A stretch of 8,016 bases of DNA. Origin: Verrucomicrobiales bacterium (lineage in GTDB: Bacteria > Verrucomicrobiota > Verrucomicrobiia > Verrucomicrobiales > Akkermansiaceae). The stretch is taken from assembly GCA_003483645.1 (NCBI GenBank), contig DMYM01000180.1, positions 1 through 8,016 on the forward strand, read 5' to 3'. A program made the translations under genes and the position numbers. Positions 1 through 5,099 of the stretch are shown piece after piece (position 1 is the stretch's first letter; each line of letters begins with the position of its first letter). Below the pieces are notes generated by a model that searched no databases, was not told where the DNA came from, and saw nothing but the letters and a program-made list of their open reading frames with translations.

Positions 1-50
1 TCCGAGACTTGGCAAATATTTGGTTACTGGGTTCTCTTCAGTTCTTTAAC

Positions 51-1430
51 ATGAACAAACTAGACACAGCCTCCAAGCACCGGAGTGCCCTTGGGGGCGC
101 TCTTCTGAGCCTGATCTGGGCGATCGTGTTGCCGACCACCGTGACCGCCGCTGATCCGATTCCTCTCGGCAGCGGAACGGCGGCGCAGAGCTCGCAACTG
201 GGTGGGTTTGACGCCGGCCGCGCGCTCGATGAGATTGCCAACTTCACGCACACGCTGAGCTCCGACCAGGCTTCGACCTGGCAGGTCCTCCTTCCCGAGA
301 TTTACACCTTCGAGACGGTGGAGATCTTCAACCGGGATTCTTCTGACGGGACCACCGGTTGCTGTCCCAGCCGCCTACGGGACATCACCATCCAGATCGT
401 GAGGTTTGAGGGCGATGTCACCACCGACTTCACAAACGGAGAGGTGATTTTTGCCTCGCCGCTGCTCAATCCGGAGAACGTCCTGGGCGGGGGCGTGGCC
501 TCGGCCGGCCCGGTCAGCCTGCTCGCCAGACCGGACAGGGCGGTGGGCAACATGATCCGCATCATCCGTAGGCGCGACGATGACAATTCGGGAACGGGTG
601 GGGCAGGCAATTCCGACGAAGCAGGAGTTCTCTCGCTGGACCTTGTGACCGCCACTGGCCGCGTGGGGGGATTCTTTGGCCCCGCCATCAAGATCACTGA
701 CATTAGTCACGATGCGACCACCGGCATGCTGAGCATCAGCTGGGAGAGCAACCCGGCAAAACTTTATGACATTCTTGCCAACCCGGATCTCTCCACTCCG
801 ATTGCGAACTGGCCGGAGCTGGCCGGGGCGCAGGACATCCCGGGCGATCCGTCGGGCCTCAACACCGTGGCGGTCGCTCTACCGTTCCCGGGTAAGGGCT
901 TTGTGGCGGTGCGGGAAGAAGAGCCCCCGCCGCTCTTCCTCGACGACCTAGAGTCCGGCGCGCCCGGTTGGACCACCGTGGTTAATGACGGCAGGGGCAA
1001 CACGGAGTGGCAACTGGGCGTCCCGGTCGGGAGCACCGGTCCCCTCACGGGCGCCGGTGGTTCGGACAACGCGTGGTGCACCAACTTGGGAGATTATGGC
1101 CCCGATTCCGATATCTCCCTCCGCTCGCCTGCCATCGACCTCACCAATTTGCCCGGAGCTCTCCTGAGCTTCGATGCCTTCCGCGACGCAGACGGGTTTG
1201 CCGATGAGGCCACCGTCCGCTTCCTGCGGGCCGACGACCAGACGCAGCTGGGGGCGGATGTTCCGATTGACATGACTGTATTCGATATCGACTACCTCAA
1301 CGTTGAGGTTCCCGTCCCGGCGGAGGCCATCGGGGAGTCTATTCTCGTCGAGTTCAACTTCCTCAGCGACGGTGGCGGGGACCTCTTCAGCGGTCTCACC
1401 CTCGACAACATCAGCGTGAAGGCCAACTAA
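51..1430 (+). CDS. Secreted multidomain protein with F-type-lectin-like (F5/8C superfamily) N-terminal domain
   Basis: I read this as an exported carbohydrate-binding protein of 459 residues. The ATG at 51 is preferred over an in-frame TTG at 9 because it places a basic N-terminus directly before a hydrophobic stretch ending near Ala33-Ala34, a standard signal peptide. Residues about 40-203 look like an F-type lectin (fucolectin) fold: FTHT with His67, then VEIFNR (Arg95), vicinal Cys104-Cys105 and Arg108 in CCPSRL, then an IRI segment and a closing VLSLDLV strand. Known F-type lectins bind fucose through a His/Arg/Arg set and a Cys-Cys pair; here about six extra residues separate Arg95 from the Cys pair. 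Residues about 213-290 hold an ITDISHD module that I associate with verrucomicrobial exported proteins. Residues about 295-459 are a beta-rich, jelly-roll-like domain starting FLDDLESGAPGW. No catalytic domain or outer-membrane anchor is visible. No Shine-Dalgarno is seen. Fucose binding is inference. Confidence 0.8.
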   Translation: MNKLDTASKHRSALGGALLSLIWAIVLPTTVTAADPIPLGSGTAAQSSQLGGFDAGRALDEIANFTHTLSSDQASTWQVLLPEIYTFETVEIFNRDSSDGTTGCCPSRLRDITIQIVRFEGDVTTDFTNGEVIFASPLLNPENVLGGGVASAGPVSLLARPDRAVGNMIRIIRRRDDDNSGTGGAGNSDEAGVLSLDLVTATGRVGGFFGPAIKITDISHDATTGMLSISWESNPAKLYDILANPDLSTPIANWPELAGAQDIPGDPSGLNTVAVALPFPGKGFVAVREEEPPPLFLDDLESGAPGWTTVVNDGRGNTEWQLGVPVGSTGPLTGAGGSDNAWCTNLGDYGPDSDISLRSPAIDLTNLPGALLSFDAFRDADGFADEATVRFLRADDQTQLGADVPIDMTVFDIDYLNVEVPVPAEAIGESILVEFNFLSDGGGDLFSGLTLDNISVKAN

Positions 1431-1458
1431 CCGAACCCTCGAGCCCGGGACCGGTCAA

Positions 1459-1491
1459 AAGGCGGTGATGGCCCGGCGGCTTCACCGCCTT
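1459..1491 (+). terminator. Hairpin after the lectin-like gene, probable terminator
   Basis: A perfect 10-bp inverted repeat, AAGGCGGTGA at 1459-1468 and TCACCGCCTT at 1482-1491, encloses a 13-base loop. It lies 28 bp past the stop codon of the upstream gene. Only a mixed T/C stretch (TCTCGTT) follows, so it is a weak intrinsic terminator by the usual rule, but position and stem strength favour that role. Confidence 0.5.
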
Positions 1492-1518
1492 CTCGTTGCT
1501 ACGTCATGCGCCTGCCAG

Positions 1519-1557
1519 AAAAACGGATCAAGGGCCCACGGTTTCCCGTGAGCCCTT
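1519..1557 (-). terminator. Terminator-like hairpin downstream of tRNA-Gly
   Basis: Read on the minus strand, AAGGGCTCACGG, a GAAA tetraloop and CCGTGGGCCCTT form a stem with one internal mismatch (1530-1557). Six bases later comes TTTTT (1519-1523 on the plus strand). It begins 8 bases beyond the 3' end of the tRNA, the expected place for its terminator. The gap between stem and T-run is longer than ideal. Confidence 0.55.
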
Positions 1558-1565
1558 TGCTTGAG

Positions 1566-1640
1566 TGGAGCGGGTGAACGGATTCGAACCGTCGACATTC
1601 ACCTTGGCAAGGTGACGCTCTACCACTGAGCTACACCCGC
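1566..1640 (-). tRNA. tRNA-Gly (anticodon GCC)
   Basis: The minus strand folds into a complete cloverleaf of 75 bases including encoded CCA (1566-1568). The acceptor stem is GCGGGTG paired with CACCCGC, with discriminator T. The D arm is GCTC/GAGC with a GG in its loop. The anticodon arm is TCACC-TTGCCAA-GGTGA, giving anticodon GCC at 1606-1608, which reads glycine codons GGC and GGT. The variable loop is short (ATGTC) and the T arm has the TTCGAAT loop with a GACGG/CCGTT stem. All stems pair, with only a G-T wobble in the T stem, so it appears functional. It is flanked by a promoter-like element and a terminator-like hairpin and is probably its own transcription unit. Confidence 0.97.
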
Positions 1641-1654
1641 ATCCTTGGGGCGTC

Positions 1655-1682
1655 TAGATACACCCCCGCCACCGCCCCGCAA
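1655..1682 (-). promoter_or_regulatory. Probable sigma-70 promoter of tRNA-Gly
   Basis: On the minus strand, TTGCGG (1682-1677) is followed by a 16-base spacer and TATCTA (1660-1655). The -10 hexamer ends 14 bases before the mature 5' end of the tRNA, so transcription would begin just upstream of it. The spacer is very G-rich. The match is by eye against the general bacterial consensus; no start site is known. Confidence 0.5.
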
Positions 1683-1778
1683 GTCCTTTTTCAGGGGCTA
1701 ATTGACGTTTCCGCCGGCGTAAATCGGCAATTCCTCACCCGATTCGCGGGTTTCGCGAAATTTCTCCCACCCGCAAAA

Positions 1779-1808
1779 ATTCGTGTCCATTCTCGTTCAT
1801 TCGCGGTT
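1779..1808. repeat. Three imperfect 10-bp tandem units before trpC
   Basis: ATTCGTGTCC (1779-1788), ATTCTCGTTC (1789-1798) and ATTCGCGGTT (1799-1808) follow one another without a gap, each starting ATTC. A further ATTCGCGGGTT lies at 1742-1752. The block ends 18 bases before the trpC ATG. Similar phrases built on TTCGTGT-CCATTCGTG occur between genes in many unrelated genomes in my memory; I cannot name a described family. It may be part of the trpC leader or a dispersed intergenic repeat. Confidence 0.5.
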
Positions 1809-1826
1809 AAACACCCTCCGATCCGC

Positions 1827-2636
1827 ATGGACAAGCTCGCCGAAATCATCGCCCACAAGCGCACCGAAGTGGAGGTCCTCCTCCCGGTGGCTGACAAAAT
1901 GAAAGCCGCCGCCTTGCAGCGGAACGAATTTGCCGGATTCCGCGCAGCCCTCGATCGCGGGCCCGACCAGCTGGGCGTGATTGCCGAGGTAAAAAAGGCG
2001 TCGCCCTCCGCGGGAGTCATTGATCCCAACTTCGATGCCCTCAAACAGGCCGGGATGTACATCGAAGGAGGAGCCTCCTGCATGTCGATTCTCACCGACA
2101 AGAAATACTTCCAGGGCTCTCTCACCTACTTGACCTCGATCTCCAAGGAGTCGCCCATCCCCCTCCTCCGCAAGGATTTCACAGTCCACGAAGCCCAGAT
2201 CTACGAAGCGGTGATTGCAGGCGCCGACGCCATCCTCCTCATCGTCGCCTGCCTGACCGACGAAGAGCTGCACAAGTTCTACCACATCGCACGCGATTTC
2301 CAGCTCGATGCCCTTGTCGAGGTGCACGATCTCCCCGAGATGGAGCGCGCCATCGACTTGGGCGCCGATCTCATTGGGATCAACAACCGCAATCTGAAGA
2401 CATTTGAGACCGACCTGGCTATCACCGAGCGGCTGGTCGAGGAGGCTCCGGACCATGTTATCGTCGTTTCGGAGTCCGGGATCAGGAGCGTGGGCGATGC
2501 TCAGCGCGTGCTCAATGCGGGCGCCAACGCCATTCTGGTGGGCGAGTCCCTCATGCGGGCCAATGTCCCGGGTGAGGAGGTGCAGTCCTATCTCGCGCTG
2601 ACTGCTTCGGGGACCGGGCGGGGAGATCCGGCATGA
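1827..2636 (+). CDS. trpC: Indole-3-glycerol-phosphate synthase
   Basis: This cytosolic TIM-barrel enzyme closes the indole ring in tryptophan synthesis, turning 1-(o-carboxyphenylamino)-1-deoxyribulose 5-phosphate into indole-3-glycerol phosphate with loss of CO2 and water. The 269-residue length fits the monofunctional family. Motifs appear in the expected order: IAEVKKASPS with Glu54 and Lys56, LLRKDF with Lys116 (the general acid), LVEVH with Glu165, GINNRNL with Asn186, VVSESGI with Ser217, and the phosphate-binding end AILVGESLM. The N-terminal helix MDKLAEIIAHKRTEV is also typical, which supports this ATG although no Shine-Dalgarno precedes it. There is no fused TrpF domain. No other trp gene lies next to it, so it seems expressed on its own. 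No leader peptide with tandem Trp codons is seen upstream. The C-terminus (SGTGRGDPA) is a short extension without clear function. Confidence 0.97.
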   Translation: MDKLAEIIAHKRTEVEVLLPVADKMKAAALQRNEFAGFRAALDRGPDQLGVIAEVKKASPSAGVIDPNFDALKQAGMYIEGGASCMSILTDKKYFQGSLTYLTSISKESPIPLLRKDFTVHEAQIYEAVIAGADAILLIVACLTDEELHKFYHIARDFQLDALVEVHDLPEMERAIDLGADLIGINNRNLKTFETDLAITERLVEEAPDHVIVVSESGIRSVGDAQRVLNAGANAILVGESLMRANVPGEEVQSYLALTASGTGRGDPA

Positions 2637-2652
2637 TGATGACCGTAATACC

Positions 2653-2700
2653 GGGAGGGATCTGGCGTTGCTCAGGATCGGCGCTCCAGTCACCCTTCCC
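2653..2700 (+). other. Imperfect stem-loop between trpC and the next gene
   Basis: GGGAGGG (2653-2659) can pair with CCCTTCCC (2693-2700, one bulged T), and inside it CTGG (2662-2665) pairs with CCAG (2686-2689). It lies 16 bp past the trpC stop and just before a promoter-like element. No T-run follows, so it is at best a Rho-independent-like pause or an end-protecting hairpin for trpC mRNA. Confidence 0.3.
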
Positions 2701-2706
2701 CGAGCC

Positions 2707-2735
2707 TTGACCCTTGCCGGTTGAGAGCGGATAAC
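2707..2735 (+). promoter_or_regulatory. Sigma-70-like promoter of the gene at 2751
   Basis: TTGACC (2707-2712), a 17-base spacer and GATAAC (2730-2735) match the -35/-10 consensus at five and four of six bases with ideal spacing. The predicted start site, near 2742, is only about 9 bases before the GTG at 2751, giving a nearly leaderless message. A lac-operator-like string overlaps the -10 end of the spacer. Predicted by eye only. Confidence 0.5.
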
Positions 2736-2750
2736 CGCCCCACCAATCAC

Positions 2751-3386
2751 GTGAAACCGCACGAGCTCTTCAAACAAGTCGATCCCGCCATCGTGGCGGA
2801 ACTCTTCACCACCTTCCGCGATGAGGAACGTGAGGTCTACAAGAGTGCGTTGGCCAGCCTGGCCCAGTCGCGCAAGTTGCGGCCGGTCTTCATCCAGAAG
2901 AAGCCGGTGGCGGAGCAGATCACCTGGATGCACAAGACGCTGAAGCTGCGCGGTAGCGACACGATCGGCGAGCACCTCCTGCAGGTCTGGTTCATGAAGT
3001 TCCAGCAACCCCTTCTCATCGGGTTCTGCGACGGAATGGGGATCGATCACAATGGGGAGGGTTCGGTGGAGGGCGAACTCCCTGCCGAGATGGATACCGC
3101 CAAGCTCAAGGAGACGGTTGATGGGCTCTATACCGACTTCAATCCCAAGGTCGTTTCCCTCTATCTGTATCTCTTCAACCTCCAGCGGCCCGGCGGATGG
3201 GATGCCCTGGCCGACACGCTGGCCAACGACGGGCGCATCGTGCTCGGCATTGATCCAGAGCCCCGGCCTGAGTCGGAAGGGGCTCCCGCAGGGGAGGAAG
3301 CGCCTGAGGAAGCGCCTGAGGCAGAACTTGAGGGAGAGCCTGAGGCAGAACCTGAGGGAGAGCCTGACGTTCCCGAGGAGGAGTAG
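2751..3386 (+). CDS. Conserved-looking protein of unknown function with acidic Glu/Pro repeat tail
   Basis: I do not recognise a named family. The GTG at 2751 gives 211 residues; an in-frame TTG at 2721 is less likely because it lies inside the spacer of a good promoter. Residues 1 to about 165 look like a soluble, mostly helical domain: it starts MKPHELFKQVDPAIVAELF, has a basic patch (SRKLRPVFIQKK) and a tryptophan-containing helix, then DGMGIDHNGEG and a helical C-terminal part with YLYLFNLQRPGGWDALADTL. There is no signal peptide or membrane segment, so it is probably cytosolic. Residues about 168-211 form a low-complexity tail of Glu, Pro, Ala and Gly, encoded by tandem DNA repeats and very acidic. 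It follows trpC at 114 bp but has its own promoter-like element, so a role in tryptophan synthesis is not implied. It converges on the OmpA-family gene. That it is a real gene is likely from its ordinary amino-acid composition and frame use. Confidence 0.8.
   Translation: MKPHELFKQVDPAIVAELFTTFRDEEREVYKSALASLAQSRKLRPVFIQKKPVAEQITWMHKTLKLRGSDTIGEHLLQVWFMKFQQPLLIGFCDGMGIDHNGEGSVEGELPAEMDTAKLKETVDGLYTDFNPKVVSLYLYLFNLQRPGGWDALADTLANDGRIVLGIDPEPRPESEGAPAGEEAPEEAPEAELEGEPEAEPEGEPDVPEEE
3297..3362 (+). repeat. Tandem 12-bp and 24-bp coding repeats in the acidic tail
   Basis: GAAGCGCCTGAG occurs twice in tandem (3297-3308, 3309-3320). Overlapping its end, a 24-bp unit (3315-3338 and 3339-3362) occurs twice with a single C/T difference, and the first five bases of a third copy follow. 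The frame is kept, giving EAPE repeats and then an EPEAE-like pattern. The near identity of the copies points to recent slippage or unequal exchange. Confidence 0.85.
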
Positions 3387-3401
3387 GGCGAGGAAAGGGA
3401 T

Positions 3402-3418
3402 AAACCCCGCCGGGGCTT
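3402..3418 (-). terminator. Compact hairpin at the end of the OmpA-family gene
   Basis: On the minus strand AAGCCCC-GGC-GGGGTTT folds into a 7-bp stem (one G-T pair) with a three-base loop, and ATCCCTTT follows. It overlaps the stop codon of the OmpA-family gene and lies 16 bp past the stop of the convergent gene, so it could stop transcription from both sides. The T-run is short. Confidence 0.45.
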
Positions 3419-4694
3419 ACGGGGTGCCCCTGATCTGCTCGACCGGTCGAGGCGGGAGGATGCGTTCGGGAATTGGAACGGCACGCGGAGGGATTTCCTC
3501 CTCCACCGGGATGGCCCGCGGTGGCAGTTCTTCCGGTACTGGTTGGGCCGGTGTCGGCGGAGGGGCTGGCGGCTCCTCGGGGACAGGCAGAGCCTTCGGC
3601 GGGACGGAGACGGGAGGCGGCACTCTCGGAGTGACCCGCACCGGGACGACCTCCTCAGGGGGGATCTGCTTGCGCATGAGAATGTCGACGCGCCGGTTGA
3701 TGGCCTGCTGGTCCTGGTCGCCGTCCTGGACCTTTGGCTTGGAGCGGCCGTAGGCACGGACGATGATGTGGGTGCTGTCGAGACCAAGGGAACTGCCCAG
3801 CCAGTTCTTCACGGCCTGTGCGCGCTTGCGTGAGAGTCCAAGGTTGTAGGAATCAGTGCCGAAGAGATCTGAGTGTCCTTCCAGGATGCAGTACATTTCC
3901 GGGTTGCGGTCAATGAGCATGCCGAGCTTCATGAGACCGAGCTTGGCATTTTGCCTGAGTTCGGCCCTGTTGAACTCGAAGAGGAGGTCACTGGGGAGCG
4001 CGGCCCGGCCCTTGTCGAGCTGGTCGACATCGAAGTTGAGGTAGCGGCCTAACTCGGTGTAGCCCTTCATCAGACCGTTTTCTTCCAGTCCGTTCGCGCC
4101 ACGGACCGCAGCGTCCTTGAGAAAGGAATCGGGATCGGGTATATCGGCGGAGATGCTGCCTTCCTCGATGATCACCCGGCCTTCGGGGACTTCGGTGAAG
4201 AGTGGTTCGTTGCGTCCGAGTTCCGCGAGGTTGGCCTGCACCTCCGGAGCCTTGAGCGGTTCAAGGAGTTGACCGTCCTCCTCCCCGATCTTTGCCGGCT
4301 TGAGTGGCTCAAGCGCCACTTTGGGTTTTTCCAGGTCGGGGATGATGTCGATCTCGGTGTCGTCAAGTTCAGGGATGAGCTCTTCGATCTCGGTGAGGAG
4401 ATCTTCCGCCTCCTTCGGCGGTTCGACCTCCTCGTTTTCAGCCACGGGTGCCACAACCTCTTCGGGCAGCTCCTCGATTTCGCTCACCTGGAAGGTCTGG
4501 GAAGTCCATTCGAAGTCAGCCAGTTCCAACAGGAGGTTAAAGCGACCAAGGGCCCAGAGCCCAACCGCATGGATTACCACCGCCGCACTCACCGCGAGCA
4601 GGACCCAGAAGCCGAATTTCCGGCGGCGGGAACCCTGGTAGGGGCTACCTCCCATGCGGACGGAATCCCAAGTATAACGCGAATCGATGCTCAT
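3417..4694 (-). CDS. Membrane-anchored OmpA-family protein with acidic linker and proline-rich C-terminal tail
   Basis: This 425-residue envelope protein probably ties the inner membrane to peptidoglycan. A basic segment (SRRRK) precedes one membrane helix at about 27-50; no signal-peptidase site is obvious, so it should stay as an anchor with the rest in the periplasm, as in TonB or MotB. Residues 51-190 are rich in Glu and Pro, an extended linker. Residues about 233-342 are an OmpA C-terminal domain: LLFEFNRAELR, ILEGHSDLFGTDSYNLGLSRKRAQAV, then NRRVDI. Asp276 and Arg291 stand 15 residues apart, the spacing of the Asp and Arg that hold diaminopimelate in studied OmpA domains. Residues 343-425 are proline-rich with PPRA[IV]P[VI] repeats; a tail this long after an OmpA domain is unusual. 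The start has an AGGA four bases ahead of ATG. It is divergent from hom and convergent with the acidic-tail gene. A TonB-like or motility role is not excluded, but no partner genes are here. Confidence 0.88.
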   Translation of the reverse strand: MSIDSRYTWDSVRMGGSPYQGSRRRKFGFWVLLAVSAAVVIHAVGLWALGRFNLLLELADFEWTSQTFQVSEIEELPEEVVAPVAENEEVEPPKEAEDLLTEIEELIPELDDTEIDIIPDLEKPKVALEPLKPAKIGEEDGQLLEPLKAPEVQANLAELGRNEPLFTEVPEGRVIIEEGSISADIPDPDSFLKDAAVRGANGLEENGLMKGYTELGRYLNFDVDQLDKGRAALPSDLLFEFNRAELRQNAKLGLMKLGMLIDRNPEMYCILEGHSDLFGTDSYNLGLSRKRAQAVKNWLGSSLGLDSTHIIVRAYGRSKPKVQDGDQDQQAINRRVDILMRKQIPPEEVVPVRVTPRVPPPVSVPPKALPVPEEPPAPPPTPAQPVPEELPPRAIPVEEEIPPRAVPIPERILPPRPVEQIRGTP

Positions 4695-4716
4695 GCGGTC
4701 CTGTTCAGTATAACGC
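4671..4716. repeat. Direct 10-bp repeat flanking the OmpA-family gene start
   Basis: AGTATAACGC is found exactly at 4671-4680 and again at 4707-4716, 36 bp apart. On the minus strand this reads GCGTTATACT. The outer copy holds the presumed -10 hexamer TATACT; the inner copy lies in codons 5-8 of the gene (Arg-Tyr-Thr). It could be a paired regulator site or coincidence. Confidence 0.4.
4699..4702 (-). promoter_or_regulatory. Shine-Dalgarno-like AGGA of the OmpA-family gene
   Basis: AGGA lies four bases upstream of the ATG whose first base is 4694. It is the only well-placed Shine-Dalgarno-like core seen before any gene in the window and supports this start. Confidence 0.45.
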
Positions 4717-4734
4717 CACGGAGTGCGGCCTCAA
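4707..4734 (-). promoter_or_regulatory. Candidate promoter of the OmpA-family gene
   Basis: On the minus strand TTGAGG (4734-4729), a 16-base spacer and TATACT (4712-4707) form a plausible -35/-10 pair. Twelve bases separate the -10 from the ATG, so the 5' leader would be only a few bases long and the AGGA would lie at the very 5' end of the message. The -35 is weak, so confidence is modest. Confidence 0.35.
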
Positions 4735-5099
4735 TTCAGACAAACACGATTATCTCGCTCGAAAACCCCGGAATTTCCCGGCAAGACGCAGGAAAAGGCG
4801 TCCAGAGCAGGCCGCGGCCGCTTCCGTCATCAACGGAAGAGCCGGTTTTCGGGTCCCCTCTGGCGGCAGTCGGATCTTCCCGGGCGGGTGGCCGGGAACG
4901 TTTCCGCCGCTCCCGGGGGGCTCCACTGGATCCGGGATTTCTTCAATCAGTACCGCGTAGTCCGTCTGCCGGATGCGCGTGGAGCTCGCAATCAGGTCGC
5001 TGCCGTCTCTCTGCCGATGACCCCCGTTCGCCGGGATTCGGTGGACCTTTTGCACCTTTGGGTCTTTGCGCTTCTCCCTGCATCCGCTATCGCTCTGCT
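4735..5099. other. Intergenic region between the divergent OmpA-family gene and hom
   Basis: About 365 bp without a convincing gene. Two clear hairpins are present: CTTCCGT-CATCA-ACGGAAG (4821-4839) and TTCCCGG with CCGGGAA around an 8-base loop (4877-4898), which may belong to a structured hom leader. On the minus strand a frame stays open from a GTG at 5055 to a stop at 4750 (101 codons) and includes the natural-looking stretch IRQTDYAVLIEEIPDPVEPP; it could be a small or decayed gene, but I recognise nothing in it. The plus-strand frames look like chance. No riboswitch that I know, and no threonine- or methionine-rich leader peptide, was found. Confidence 0.5.

Noticed and set aside
1566..1640. 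tRNA-Gly as an integration site with an adjacent genomic island.
   Set aside because: No integrase gene, no repeated tRNA 3' end and no mobile gene is visible on either side within the window.
1702..1724. Promoter for trpC from TTGACG at 1702 with GTAAAT at 1719.
   Set aside because: The spacing is only 11 bases, and at the correct 17 bases the hexamer is CGGCAA. Not a credible pair.
1641..1826. Tryptophan attenuator with a leader peptide before trpC.
   Set aside because: No short frame with tandem Trp codons and no terminator hairpin with T-run was found.
2633..2710. A 25-codon frame overlapping the trpC stop (ATGA overlap), starting MMMTVIPGG.
   Set aside because: It is too short, has no ribosome site of its own, and overlaps the imperfect stem-loop and the start of the promoter-like element. 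Translation coupling is possible but unsupported.
1797..3050. A 417-codon open frame on the minus strand across trpC and the unknown gene.
   Set aside because: It is a shadow of the plus-strand codon pattern. trpC has all catalytic motifs on the plus strand, and the antisense product matches nothing I know.
3052..3833. Plus-strand open frames of 233 and 96 codons over the OmpA-family gene.
   Set aside because: They are Arg/Gly/Ser-rich shadows of the proline-rich minus-strand coding sequence, which has a clear OmpA domain.
4269..5099. Long N-terminal extension of hom, since the frame is open from 4269.
   Set aside because: It is antisense to the OmpA-family gene up to 4694, has chance-like composition, and the Rossmann motif begins 11 residues after the GTG at 5100 as in normal homoserine dehydrogenases.
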